The position numbers and the translations under genes were made by a program. Positions 54,140 to 63,426 of a stretch of DNA of 64,000 nt are shown one piece after another. The notes under the pieces are model-generated. The model searched no databases and was not told where the DNA came from. It saw only the letters and a program-made list of their open reading frames with translations. Location: assembly GCF_900111455.1 (NCBI RefSeq), contig NZ_FOIE01000004.1, positions 124,001-188,000 of the forward strand, written 5' to 3'. The first letter of the stretch is position 1, and the number at the start of each line of letters is the position of its first letter. This DNA is from Geodermatophilus poikilotrophus. GTDB lineage: Bacteria; Actinomycetota; Actinomycetes; Mycobacteriales; Geodermatophilaceae.

Positions 54140-57100
54140 TCACCGCCCGAGGCTCGGGGTGACATCCCGTGCCGTCCGTGGCCCGTAGCGCTCGGACTCG
54201 GGCCGCGGGACACCCGCCGGGAAGGCGCCCTGCCCTGGCGTGGCGGCTCGGCGCTGGTGACGGTCGGCGTCGTAGTGCGCGCGCCAGGCGTCGCGGGCTG
54301 CGGTGAGCCGGTCGCGCGGCTGGCCCAGCAGGGCCGGCTCGGCCTGCAGGTCGGCGATGCGGGCCCGGGCACCGGCCAGCTCATGCCGGGTGGTGGCGAC
54401 GGAGCGCTCGAGGGCGGTCAGCCGCCCTGCGAGATCGGGTGCCCAGGCCAGCGGCCCGAGCGGATCGAGCCGTTCCGCGCGCCGGCGCTGCGCCTCGGCA
54501 AGGGCGGCCTGGGCCTGCTCGCCGGCCCGGCGGGCGGCCTCGGCGGCGGCATGCAGCCCGGCGTGCTCGGGATGCTGCTGTTCGGCAGCCCCGCGGGCGA
54601 TGGCGTTGAACGCCCGCCACAGCGCCGGCCGGTCGTCGCCCCGGTCGGCCACCCGCGCGAGCTGCTCCGAGTCGGTGGGCAGTCCGGGCAGCTGCGGGCG
54701 CCACCGGTCGGCCCAGCCGGACAGCTGCGCACCGGCCCGGGCGACGGGGGCGCGCTTGAGCCCCCACCAGCCGGGCCCGTCGAGCACCACCTTGGCTGCG
54801 GTGCGGGCGTTGCTGCGCTGGTCGTCCCAGGTAGCGAGCAGGCCTTCCCGGATCCGGTCGGCGTCCTCCGCGAGGGCAGCACCGGCGGCCTCGACCCGCT
54901 GGACCGCGTGCTGGGCGGCCAGACTCGCCTGCCGATGCTCGGCGTCCAGTCGGGCCAGCTCGCCAGCGTGAGAAGTCTCCAGCGCCACGGCCCGGCGCAG
55001 CACGTCGCACCACGGTTCCAGGACGGCCAGCCGCTCGAGGCAGCGCTGCTCGACCGTCCACGCCTGCTGCAGCTCGGCCAGCATCTGCTCCACCGGGCGA
55101 GGTGCGGCGTAGCGGGCGGCCTCGGCGGCGGCGAGCTGCGCGGCATGGCCGGGCCCGAGGTCGGCGCGGTCCCGGCCGAAGGCGGCGATCCACTGCTCGC
55201 GTGCGTCGGCGAAGTCAGTGGCGATCAGGTGGGCGGTGTTGGCGGTGCGGCCGCGGGTCATCCCGACATAGGCCGACGCCGCCCCGGTGTGCTCACCCAC
55301 CACGAGGTGCGCGGCGGGAACGGTGTCACCCTGCGCGCCATGCGCGGTGGAGGCGTAGGCCAGCTCCACGTTCGAGGTGACGTAGCCGGCGGGCAGTACC
55401 CGCTTCCCCGCCCTCGCCGGCGTGACACCGGCAGGGACAGCCTCTCGTGGGGTGACATCGGCCGGGAGGACGGCCAGCCTTCCTTCGCTATGCACGGCGG
55501 TGACGGTCCAGGTGTCACGGTTGGCCACCCCGAGGTCGCTGTCGTTGCGGCGGGTGGCGATCCGGTCCCCGGCGCCGATCCGCTGTCCGCTGGCGGTGAC
55601 CGCGACCCGGGTGTCGTCGACGCGTCCGTCGGCGACCAGCCGCTCGCGGATGGCCGCACCCAGTTGGGCGGCCTGCTCGCGGGTATCGACCACCACGGCC
55701 ACCCGCTCGCCGTCGCGGTTATGTGCGACGACGAGCATGGCCAGCGCCTCGTGCAGTGCTGCCGGGTCAGGGTGCAGGCGGATCCGGCCGCGGGCCATGA
55801 GGGCGTCGAACACCGCGCCCGGATCGGCGCCGGTTCGCATGGTCAAGGTCAGCTCGGCGTACACGGTGTCCGGGCTCACGCGGCCGTCTTGGTCGGTGGA
55901 GGTGAAGCGGTGGACCCTGTCGAGCACCAGGTGGGCTGCCGGGTCGACTTGCCCGGCGGCCAGGTCCAGCACGCCGCCGCGGCCGACCGCGGTCAGCTGG
56001 TGCCGGTCGCCGAGCAGCGCCACGTGCACGCGGTGTTCATCGGCGAGGGTCAGCAGGGCGCGGGCGGTGTCCTGGTCGAGCATGCCGGCCTCGTCGACCA
56101 CGAGCAGATCCCCGGAGCTGAGGCCCGCCCCTGGCTCCGGGCCGGTGTAGACGGCTCCGGTGCGCGGGTCGGTGTCGCCGGCGGCCAGCCGGGTCCAGAC
56201 GCCGTCGTCCGTCCAGCGCCAGCCGTGCTGGAAGGTCAGCCACGCCGCGGACCCGGTGGCGGTGCCGACCTCGGCGGCGGCGACCTTGGCCGCCTTCAAC
56301 GTCGGGGTGACGACCACCAACCCGCTCCCGCGCGCGTGCAGCAGCGCGCGGGTGGCGGCCAGTGTGGTGGTCTTGCCCGCACCCGCCGCGCCCTCGACGA
56401 CGATCAGGGGCCGGTCGCCGGTCAGCGCGGTGACCGCCGCCGCCTGCCCGGCATCCAACTGCCCGCGCACGGCAGCGGGCAGCTCCGGCTCGTGCTCTCG
56501 CCGCTGGTCGGCTCGTGCCGGGGCACTGCGGGCGGCCAACCGGTCGCTCAGGTCGGCCTCGACATCGAGCACCGTCTGGGAGGTCCACGCCCGGATGTGC
56601 TCCGGAACGCCGGCCCGGTCCTGGTCCAGCAGCGGCACGCACCGGGCCATGGCACGGGCGCTGAGGTCCTCGGCCAGCTCGGTCCGCACGCCGGCGTTGA
56701 CGACGATGCGCGCGGCGGCGAGCAGCTGCTCGACCTCCCCGCGGACATCGGCGGCGTTCCACGCCGACCGGGCGGCCGCCAGCCGGGACAGCACGCGCTC
56801 CACGGCCACGTCACGGTCCAGCGTCCCGATCGGGGTGGGGGCCAGGTCGACCGAGTGCCCGGGGTCGCGGTAGCCCAGGGTGGCCAGCTCGGCCACCCAC
56901 CGGGCGGTGAGGTCGGTGCCCGGTTGTGGGGTGACCTTGTCCGGGCGGCCCTCGGCCCAAGCCCGGGCGTCCCAGGCCCGCCGTAGTCCCGGCCCCGGGA
57001 TCTGGCCAGGATGCGTGGCCGTCCACTCCCGCTCGTAGCGGTCCACATTGCGGCCGATCTGCGCCGCCCGGGCGCTGAACGCGGCAGCGTAGGCAGCGAG

Positions 57101-57796
57101 CTCCGGTACGTCGCCGGTTCCGTCCACGGTGTAGCCGTGCGCGGCCAACGCGGCCCGGAACTGCGGGTCGCAGGCGACCGCGGCGTGCCCGATGCCGTTG
57201 ACCGCGGCGAGGAAGTCCCGCACCCCGAGGGTGTGCAGCCCCCGCCACCGGCCGGCGGCGAACACCCGAGCATTGATCTGCAGGTGCAGATGCCGGTGCG
57301 GATCCCCGGCCCGGGAGGTGTAGTGCCGCACCGTCACCGCCTCCAGGCGCTCGACCAGCACCTGCAGCTGCCCGCCCCGGGGCCCGACCCGGGTGGTGGC
57401 GTGCTGCGAGAGCCAGCCGATGACCTGGGTCGCGGCGCGGTCCTGGGCGGCGTCGTAGGCCGTCGCGATGTCCGGGTGCAGGGCGGCGGCCAGCGACCAA
57501 GACTTCGGCCCGTTGACCACCACCTCGACGAACCGCACCGCCCGGTCGTCGGTGCGCAGCCGCCCCCGCGCCATCCCGTCGTCCGGGTCGAGACCGGCCA
57601 CCCACGCCTCGTAGCCGTCCCCGGCCAGCGGCGCCAGCTCCTGCACCCGACCGTCGGCGGTGTAGCGGCGGGCGAGCCCGGTGCCCTCGGTCAGGTAGTA
57701 GTCATCGGCCCGGCCCCAGCCAGCTTCCACGTAGTGGCGTGCCGCCGCTGGCGCCCCGGCGTACACCTTCATTCCACCGTGCATTCTCAACGCCAC
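54140..57796 (-). CDS. MobF-family relaxase with RecD-like helicase (TrwC/TraA type)
   Basis: 1218 residues. The TrwC relaxase domain (to about 330) has N-terminal tyrosines in DDYYLTEG (33-34) and the metal histidines His167, His169, His171 in HRHLHLQIN. The helicase part has Walker A VEGAAGAGKTTT at 467-478, a DEAG Walker B, LLGDRHQLTAVGRGG and a late YVGMTRGR motif VI. A helical C-terminus with coiled-coil character follows. It nicks and unwinds DNA for conjugative transfer. The start could be ATG 57796 or an in-frame ATG a few codons later. Confidence 0.93.
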   Translation of the reverse strand: MALRMHGGMKVYAGAPAAARHYVEAGWGRADDYYLTEGTGLARRYTADGRVQELAPLAGDGYEAWVAGLDPDDGMARGRLRTDDRAVRFVEVVVNGPKSWSLAAALHPDIATAYDAAQDRAATQVIGWLSQHATTRVGPRGGQLQVLVERLEAVTVRHYTSRAGDPHRHLHLQINARVFAAGRWRGLHTLGVRDFLAAVNGIGHAAVACDPQFRAALAAHGYTVDGTGDVPELAAYAAAFSARAAQIGRNVDRYEREWTATHPGQIPGPGLRRAWDARAWAEGRPDKVTPQPGTDLTARWVAELATLGYRDPGHSVDLAPTPIGTLDRDVAVERVLSRLAAARSAWNAADVRGEVEQLLAAARIVVNAGVRTELAEDLSARAMARCVPLLDQDRAGVPEHIRAWTSQTVLDVEADLSDRLAARSAPARADQRREHEPELPAAVRGQLDAGQAAAVTALTGDRPLIVVEGAAGAGKTTTLAATRALLHARGSGLVVVTPTLKAAKVAAAEVGTATGSAAWLTFQHGWRWTDDGVWTRLAAGDTDPRTGAVYTGPEPGAGLSSGDLLVVDEAGMLDQDTARALLTLADEHRVHVALLGDRHQLTAVGRGGVLDLAAGQVDPAAHLVLDRVHRFTSTDQDGRVSPDTVYAELTLTMRTGADPGAVFDALMARGRIRLHPDPAALHEALAMLVVAHNRDGERVAVVVDTREQAAQLGAAIRERLVADGRVDDTRVAVTASGQRIGAGDRIATRRNDSDLGVANRDTWTVTAVHSEGRLAVLPADVTPREAVPAGVTPARAGKRVLPAGYVTSNVELAYASTAHGAQGDTVPAAHLVVGEHTGAASAYVGMTRGRTANTAHLIATDFADAREQWIAAFGRDRADLGPGHAAQLAAAEAARYAAPRPVEQMLAELQQAWTVEQRCLERLAVLEPWCDVLRRAVALETSHAGELARLDAEHRQASLAAQHAVQRVEAAGAALAEDADRIREGLLATWDDQRSNARTAAKVVLDGPGWWGLKRAPVARAGAQLSGWADRWRPQLPGLPTDSEQLARVADRGDDRPALWRAFNAIARGAAEQQHPEHAGLHAAAEAARRAGEQAQAALAEAQRRRAERLDPLGPLAWAPDLAGRLTALERSVATTRHELAGARARIADLQAEPALLGQPRDRLTAARDAWRAHYDADRHQRRAATPGQGAFPAGVPRPESERYGPRTARDVTPSLGR

Positions 57797-57960
57797 CCAA
57801 CAATGGCCAACAGGTCACCCCAGAAACGGCGATGGGTCCCGCGAAGCGGGGCCCGTACTACCGCTATTGGTAGCATGCGTGCCGTTCTTCAGTAAAGGCT
57901 TGAGGGTTAGCGGTAGCGGTTGGGCGTTATAGGGTGAGAGTTGTCGTGGGTGTCATTTCG
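57797..57960. other. Candidate origin of transfer
   Basis: This segment directly upstream of the relaxase is AT-richer than its surroundings and full of inverted repeats: GGGTCCCGC/GCGGGGCCC with one mismatch (about 57835-57856), CTACC...GGTAG around CTACCGCTATTGGTAG, and a nearby AGCGGTAGCGGTT. Relaxase genes commonly lie next to their oriT. The nick site cannot be assigned. Confidence 0.5.
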
Positions 57961-58825
57961 TTGGTCGCTCATGGTGGTTGCCGATTGCATGCAGTAAGCC
58001 GGGTTTCCCGCCTACCCATGCTGATGACGTTGGGCTTCGCGGTGCACCGGTTTGCGGTCACGCAGCGGCCTCCTGCGACACGGTGGCGTAGGCGTCGAGC
58101 GGCCAGCGGGCGACTCGGCTCTGTCGGCCAAGAAGGTGTCCCGGTTGTCCTCCCCGTGCGAGACGGCTCACCGGGCGGGTCTTGCGGGACGGCGACCGGG
58201 GGCACGTGCTTCGTCCGGCGATGTTCCCGGTTGAGGTTCCTCCTGCGGGACGCCTCCGTGAGCGGCAGCGCAGCAATTGCAGACGTCCTTCCAGGCTTCG
58301 AATACTCGGTTGTGCGCGCTCAAGTTGCGCGTCCGGTTACGGCGCACGGAGTGCTGGGCATGTGTCGAACGAGTTCCGTCGAGGTCAAACAGCGGCCCGG
58401 CGGAGCTTCCGTCGGTTGGGTCCACGCCGACGCTTCGTGTAGCGGCGGACTGACCCGGCAAGTGTCGGCGGCGCTGCAGCAGTCCCTGTGGCCGCTCACG
58501 GGTGCTTGGAGCTGATTTTGAAGGCGTCGGCAGGCATTCGCTTCGCTGCGGGCGCCGAGCCAGCCAGCGCTGCTCGCAACTAACGAGACGGCTTGGGGGA
58601 AGCAGCCGAGAGCCACCCGCGGACTCAGTCGCCCTCCTGCAGTGAACGCTTGCGGGCGTCACCGTCTCCGGACTACGCGGGCGCCACCGTAGAGGAATCG
58701 CTCACCAGGAACCCGAATGTGGGAACGCAAGTGTCCGATGATGATCACGCCGCAAGTTCCCGTGACCGGGCGCTCCAAGCAGCGGCCGATCGCCGTCGGA
58801 GATTCTCGTTGCTATCTGCGGCAGA
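57961..58825. other. 865-base stretch without a supported gene
   Basis: Several frames are open for 60-190 codons on both strands, but none shows a family motif, a Shine-Dalgarno site at a sensible distance or the GC third-position bias of neighbours. It may be decayed sequence or a non-coding region of the element. Confidence 0.5.
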
Positions 58826-59317
58826 TCAGTTCCTCCCTTCGCGGACATCCTTCCCCTGTTCGGCGAAAGCCTTGAAATCCTGCATGTGCTGTTGCGACTG
58901 CTTGTAGAAGGAGCCGGGCATCAGAAGCCCCACCAGCCGCATCAGCAGGCTGCTGAACCGGTATTCGCTCTCGCTCTCCCAAAGCGTCGTGTCCGGGCTG
59001 GCTTCGGTCAGCCGATCGCGCTGAACGCTCCACATGCCCGCGCCGACAATCTCGCGGTCGAAGTAAACGACGCTCTCTTTCGGGATCCCGTGCAGGTCTG
59101 CCGGATCCCGGCGCGTGATTGTTTCTGTCAACTCGATCTTCCGCTGCCCCGACTGCATCACGACCCGCGACTTGGTACCGAGCTGCCCGTGTATCCCGTT
59201 CACCGGCTCGTGCAGCACCAGGCCCCGCAGCCACTTCGGTATGTGTGCCGGGTCGGCGAGCAGCTGGGCCACCTTCTCCCGCGGCAGGGCCACCTCGATC
59301 GAGTTGGAGTACTTCAT
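58826..59317 (-). CDS. SRPBCC/polyketide-cyclase-like protein
   Basis: 163 residues with a START-like layout: SNSIEVALPREKVAQLLAD at the start, then long strands (GTKSRVVMQSGQRKIELTETI, LWESESEYRF) and a C-terminal helix. Family members bind hydrophobic ligands or act as cyclases. GGAAGGA lies 9 bases before ATG 59317, which decides the start over ATGs at 59326 and 59362. It overlaps the esterase gene by four bases. Confidence 0.82.
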   Translation of the reverse strand: MKYSNSIEVALPREKVAQLLADPAHIPKWLRGLVLHEPVNGIHGQLGTKSRVVMQSGQRKIELTETITRRDPADLHGIPKESVVYFDREIVGAGMWSVQRDRLTEASPDTTLWESESEYRFSSLLMRLVGLLMPGSFYKQSQQHMQDFKAFAEQGKDVREGRN

Positions 59318-60645
59318 CGCGCGCATTCCTTCCAGGAAGTCGCTCGCTCCCGTCGGCACCATGCCGCACCACGAGGAGGCCGCGGAAGCAGCGTCGACGA
59401 CCCGATCTCCCGGTGGTAGACGATGCCGTCGTAGGCGCGTCCCGGGTCGATGTGGGTCATCGACGTCCGGTAGACGACGGGGACGACCTGGGCGCCGAAC
59501 GCCCGCATGGCGCTGTGCTCGGACAGCACCTGCGCGGCTGGGCCCGCGTCCCCACGGAGGTCCAGGACGTACGCGGTGCCGTCGATCTGGTCGAGCACGT
59601 GCTCGACCAGCGGCAGGCCCGCCATCAGCGTCACGCGGCGCCGGCGCGGGCGGCGTTGCAGGGACGAGGCGATGGCGCTCTTGGCGAGGAACTCCCCTCG
59701 TCCGAAGAACTGCGCCAGCGCGTAGTAGCGATCGCCGAGCTCGTCCGCGAGAACAGCGCCGAGCGGACGGTACCGGGCGTCACCCGGGAGCTCTCGCGAG
59801 ATGTGCACGTTGTGGGCGAGCAGCAGCACCGGGCCCGAGCCTCGCCCGTCCGCGGCCCGGTGGAGGGTGAGCAGGTCAGCCATGCGCTGGTCCCGAAGGC
59901 CTTCCCGAGCTCCGGGGTGAAGCCCGCGCCGCCGCGCGTCCGCCTCCTGCTCCAGCCCGGCGAGGAGGATGCAGCAGTCGAGGAGGGCCGCCCGCACGGG
60001 TTCGTCACGGGAGGCGGCGCCTGCGCTGCCGGCGCCGTGCTCGTGGGCGAGCAGCGCCTGCTGGAAGCCGGTCGCGGCCTCGACCACCCCGAGCAGGTCT
60101 CGGTCTTCTACTAAGAGCCTTCCGTCGCGTTCGGCGAGCGGGTCGAGGCGGTCGAGCGCTGCAACGGCGTCCCGGTCGCCGAAGGGCGCGCTACGCAGAC
60201 GCACCAGCGCCGAGCCGGCCCCGTTGGGGTCGACGCCGACGACCCTGACCGTGTCGGGTCCCCGGTGGCGTGCGTTCCACGACGCGATCCAGGCCAGGAG
60301 CTCCAGCATCTCCCGCACGTTCCAGGTCCAGTAGCCCAGGCCACCGAGGACGTCCACAATCTGGGCCTCGGTCGATCCGCGACCGACCACCCGATCCAGG
60401 GCCACGGTCGCCGCAGCGCTCGCCTCGAGCGCGACCAGGCGGGTGCCGTGGTCTTCGACCATCTGGCGAACGAAGGCCGCGCGGGTCCGGAAGAATTCGC
60501 TGCTGCCGTGGGTGGCCTCGCCCACGGCGAGCAAATCGCTGGTGACTGCCGCGGGCGGGAGCGGAAGGGCCCCGTCCGCCGCCGGACCCCGGACGGCACC
60601 GCGGACCTGATCCACCGCTTCGCGGTCACCTTCTTCTTCAGGCAT
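59314..60645 (-). CDS. Erythromycin-esterase-family protein
   Basis: 443 residues matching the EreA/EreB-like family: GEATHGSSEFF (Glu43, His46), VALEAS with Glu74, VRVVGVDPNG and LLLAHNVHISRE in the middle. These are the residues used to hydrolyse the macrolide lactone in characterised members. Many family proteins act on other substrates, so macrolide resistance is a possibility only. It starts at ATG after GGAAGGA and is followed by the overlapping SRPBCC gene. Confidence 0.88.
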   Translation of the reverse strand: MPEEEGDREAVDQVRGAVRGPAADGALPLPPAAVTSDLLAVGEATHGSSEFFRTRAAFVRQMVEDHGTRLVALEASAAATVALDRVVGRGSTEAQIVDVLGGLGYWTWNVREMLELLAWIASWNARHRGPDTVRVVGVDPNGAGSALVRLRSAPFGDRDAVAALDRLDPLAERDGRLLVEDRDLLGVVEAATGFQQALLAHEHGAGSAGAASRDEPVRAALLDCCILLAGLEQEADARRRGLHPGAREGLRDQRMADLLTLHRAADGRGSGPVLLLAHNVHISRELPGDARYRPLGAVLADELGDRYYALAQFFGRGEFLAKSAIASSLQRRPRRRRVTLMAGLPLVEHVLDQIDGTAYVLDLRGDAGPAAQVLSEHSAMRAFGAQVVPVVYRTSMTHIDPGRAYDGIVYHREIGSSTLLPRPPRGAAWCRRERATSWKECAR

Positions 60646-60980
60646 GCCAACTAGTCCTTCCCAGATTGCGGGGTTGAGGTGGCACCTTCTCGATCTGCGG
60701 GGTCACGTGGTGAGACCCTTCGGTTGCTTCGGAGTGCCTCGATAGACGATCCCCTACCGGACACTCCCCCTGTCAGGCTGAACTCTTGAGAGACTGAGCC
60801 ACTCCAGACGCTTTGCTGGCTAACCATTCGCGGGCATTCGCCTGGTCAGCACGGCCTGCGAGGGTGTTCCCGGGATGTGACGTCACGTCTGGGGGCGGTG
60901 ACAGCGCCGTCGCGGCCCGGCATCCTGGCCGCCGCCGGGAACCGCGCCGGTCGGCGGCTGCGGAACGGAGGCGAGGCCTC
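60646..60980. other. Spacer upstream of the histidine kinase
   Basis: 335 bases with no supported gene. It would normally hold the response-regulator partner of the kinase; no receiver or winged-helix sequence can be read in any frame. It must contain divergent promoters for the esterase and the kinase. Confidence 0.5.
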
Positions 60981-62327
60981 ATGCGCACTCGCATCATCGG
61001 CGTGGCCGTGCTGGCGGCCGTCGTCGCCACGGTCCTGTTCGCCGTGCCGCTGGGCGTGGGGGCGTTCGAGTACCTAATGCAGCACGAGCGGGTGCACCTG
61101 GTGGGCCACGCCCGGGACGTCGCGCTCAGCGTGGCCGGCGACGTGCGCGACGGCGCCCCCATCGACCTTGAGGACGTCGAGGACGTCGTCGGGGAAGAGC
61201 ACCGCGTGATCGTCTACGGCGGGGGCGGCGACCGGATCGCCGGATCCGGACCGGACGCCCCCGCCGACGTGATATCCGACGCCCTCGACGGCGACGCGGA
61301 GACCGGCACCGTCGGCGACCTCCTAGTGGCCGCCGTCCCCATCGCCCACTCCGACGAGGTGATCGGTGCCGTGGCCGTCACCACGCCCAGCACCGTCCTG
61401 CGCGACGTCACCGTCATCTGGGCCGCGATGGCCGGGCTGGCCGCGGCGGCGGTGACCGTCGCCTGGCTGGTGGGGCGGCGGCAGGCGCGCCGGCTGGCCC
61501 GCCCGCTTGAGGACCTGGAGGAGAGCGCCCGCCGGCTGGGGGACGGCGACTTCACCGTCCGCACCCGCCGGGGTGGGATCGAGGAGATCGACGCGGTCGG
61601 CGCCGCGCTCGACGCCACCGCCGCGCGCCTGGACGACCTGCTCGCCGGCGAGCGGGCGTTCTCCGCCGATGTCTCCCACCAGCTGCGGACCCCGCTGGCG
61701 GGGCTGCGGCTGCGGCTGGAGGCGGCGGCCGAGCGGACCGACCCCGAGACCGGAGCGGCGATCGCCACGAGCCTGCTCGACGCCGACCGCCTGGAGGCAA
61801 TCATCGACGAGCTGCTGGCCCTGGCCCGCGCCGGGCAGGCCGCCTCGGCCGGCCCGGTGGACCTGGGCGCGCTGATCGGCGAGCTGTCGACGGAGTGGGG
61901 CGCGCGGCTGGCGCTGCACGGCCGCGACCTGCGGGTGCAGATCGATCCGGGCGCTCCGGAGGCCCGGGCGTCGACCGCGGCGGTCCGCCAGGTGCTCCGG
62001 GTACTGGTCGACAATGCCACCACGCATGGCCGGGGCACCGTCACCCTCGCCGTGCGGGAGGCCTCCGGCGCGGTGGCGGTGGACGTTGCCGACCAGGGAC
62101 CGGGCGTGCAGGACCCCGACGGCACGCTGTTCACCCGGCGGGCCGACCGGCGCGACGGGCACGGCATCGGCCTGGCCCTGGCCCGCCGCCTGGCCGAGGC
62201 CGAACAGGGTCGGCTGACCCTCTCCTGCGCGGCACCACCGGTGTTCACGCTGCTGCTGCCCGCCGCTGCCGACACGGCGGATGCGCAGCAGGCGGGCGTC
62301 GCGGTGACGCCTTCCACCGGCCAGTGA
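60981..62327 (+). CDS. Orphan sensor histidine kinase
   Basis: 448 residues: TM1 (about 5-30), a 110-residue extracytoplasmic sensor, TM2 (about 145-165), HAMP, HisKA with phospho-His233 in FSADVSHQLRTPL, and an ATPase domain with N-box NATTHG, G1 DQGPGV and G2 GHGIGLALARRL. The layout is that of the OmpR-partner class. No response regulator gene is next to it, which is unusual. ATG 60981 is chosen because it opens TM1. Confidence 0.92.
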   Translation: MRTRIIGVAVLAAVVATVLFAVPLGVGAFEYLMQHERVHLVGHARDVALSVAGDVRDGAPIDLEDVEDVVGEEHRVIVYGGGGDRIAGSGPDAPADVISDALDGDAETGTVGDLLVAAVPIAHSDEVIGAVAVTTPSTVLRDVTVIWAAMAGLAAAAVTVAWLVGRRQARRLARPLEDLEESARRLGDGDFTVRTRRGGIEEIDAVGAALDATAARLDDLLAGERAFSADVSHQLRTPLAGLRLRLEAAAERTDPETGAAIATSLLDADRLEAIIDELLALARAGQAASAGPVDLGALIGELSTEWGARLALHGRDLRVQIDPGAPEARASTAAVRQVLRVLVDNATTHGRGTVTLAVREASGAVAVDVADQGPGVQDPDGTLFTRRADRRDGHGIGLALARRLAEAEQGRLTLSCAAPPVFTLLLPAAADTADAQQAGVAVTPSTGQ

Positions 62328-62577
62328 GCGACCGCCCGCCACCGATCGCGAACGCAGCCGGCCGAGTGTCGCCGGCGCCGGAATGTCGACCCGAGACTTG
62401 TCCCACTCGGTGTTGCTTGATCCTGTGCTGGTCATCGATCCCCTGCGAGACCCCGTCGGCTGGCTTCCCCGTCCCTCTTGAACGGTCGCCGTAGCGGGTT
62501 CGGCTACCGGAACAGTGAGCTCTTCCCGCTTGGCTGCCGCCACAGCTGTGCCCGTGCAGCGTCGGCGAGGATGACGC

Positions 62578-63243
62578 ATGGTAGATGGGCCGCCAGGGGG
62601 GTTCGGGGTGCAGAGGAATCCCAGTACCACTGGGCTGTCGATGGTGATTGCCCGTAGCACCACCTGGTGGATCGTGTGGGCAGGGGTGGCGGTCGAGGCA
62701 TTGCGCCGGTCCGAGGCAGCTCGGCAGGTGCGTCTGGCAGGCGGGAGCTGGTACCCGCACTGGCGCTACGAGATGGAAGACGGGCTAGTTGCCGTAACCG
62801 GGTCGGTCTTCGCCATGGAAGCGATCACTCGACAGCTCACCCAGGTCGACAAGATCGTTGACCCGCAGGCCCGTGCCAGGTGGGCCAAGCAGAAGAAGGA
62901 CGCGGCGTGGCGCACCCGCGAGGTCCTCAAGCGGTGCATCCGTGGCGGTGAGGGGCAACAGTTGGGCGACCAGTGGAAGCCGCTGATCAATCGCCGCAAC
63001 GGAGTAGTGCACTTCGTCGCGGAGCAGCGGCCCTCCGTCCCCTACGACGGGATGAACATCGCGGTCGAGGACGCTGAGTTCACCGCAGTTGAGGCGGCCA
63101 GGGCCGTCGATCTGCTGTTCACCACCTTGGAGGGGCTAGGAACGCGGTCCAAGCCTGCCGTGCAGGGACATGCCGCGGGGTTCTCGGGGCAACTGGAGGA
63201 GCTACGCGAGCGGCGGCGTGTCGGCGGCGTCCCGACCATGTAG
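62578..63243 (+). CDS. HEPN-like hypothetical protein
   Basis: 221 residues, mainly helical, no membrane segment predicted with confidence. Residues 138-146 read INRRNGVVHF, an R-N-x3-H (Rx4H) motif as in HEPN ribonuclease domains, in a long helical context. ATG 62578 follows GCGAGG at good spacing. Codon bias is weaker than in the chromosomal part. HEPN proteins often act as toxins or in phage defence, but no antitoxin gene is beside it. Confidence 0.6.
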   Translation: MVDGPPGGFGVQRNPSTTGLSMVIARSTTWWIVWAGVAVEALRRSEAARQVRLAGGSWYPHWRYEMEDGLVAVTGSVFAMEAITRQLTQVDKIVDPQARARWAKQKKDAAWRTREVLKRCIRGGEGQQLGDQWKPLINRRNGVVHFVAEQRPSVPYDGMNIAVEDAEFTAVEAARAVDLLFTTLEGLGTRSKPAVQGHAAGFSGQLEELRERRRVGGVPTM

Positions 63244-63426
63244 GGCCTCGAAGAGGCGCAAGACCGATCGCGCATGTTGACTGACCCCGCCGGTGCGACG
63301 CTGAGCGATGGGACACCGGATCGGGTGAGCATCCGGGTGGTGTCAGCACCTGCGCCGCTCGCCTGGTTACGGTGCAGGCCTCTTGAGGGTCGGGGCTCGC
63401 CGACCCGGTGAACTGGAGGCATGACC

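Noticed and set aside
53789..56986. A 1065-codon open frame on the plus strand
   Set aside because: It is antisense to the MobF relaxase, whose relaxase and helicase motifs are complete; the translation is Gly/Arg-rich without domains.
57934..58515. A 193-codon open frame on the plus strand
   Set aside because: No motif, no convincing ribosome site, low third-position GC bias and overlap with the probable oriT.
60773..60980. A response-regulator remnant before the histidine kinase
   Set aside because: All three plus-strand frames were read; none contains receiver or winged-helix signatures.
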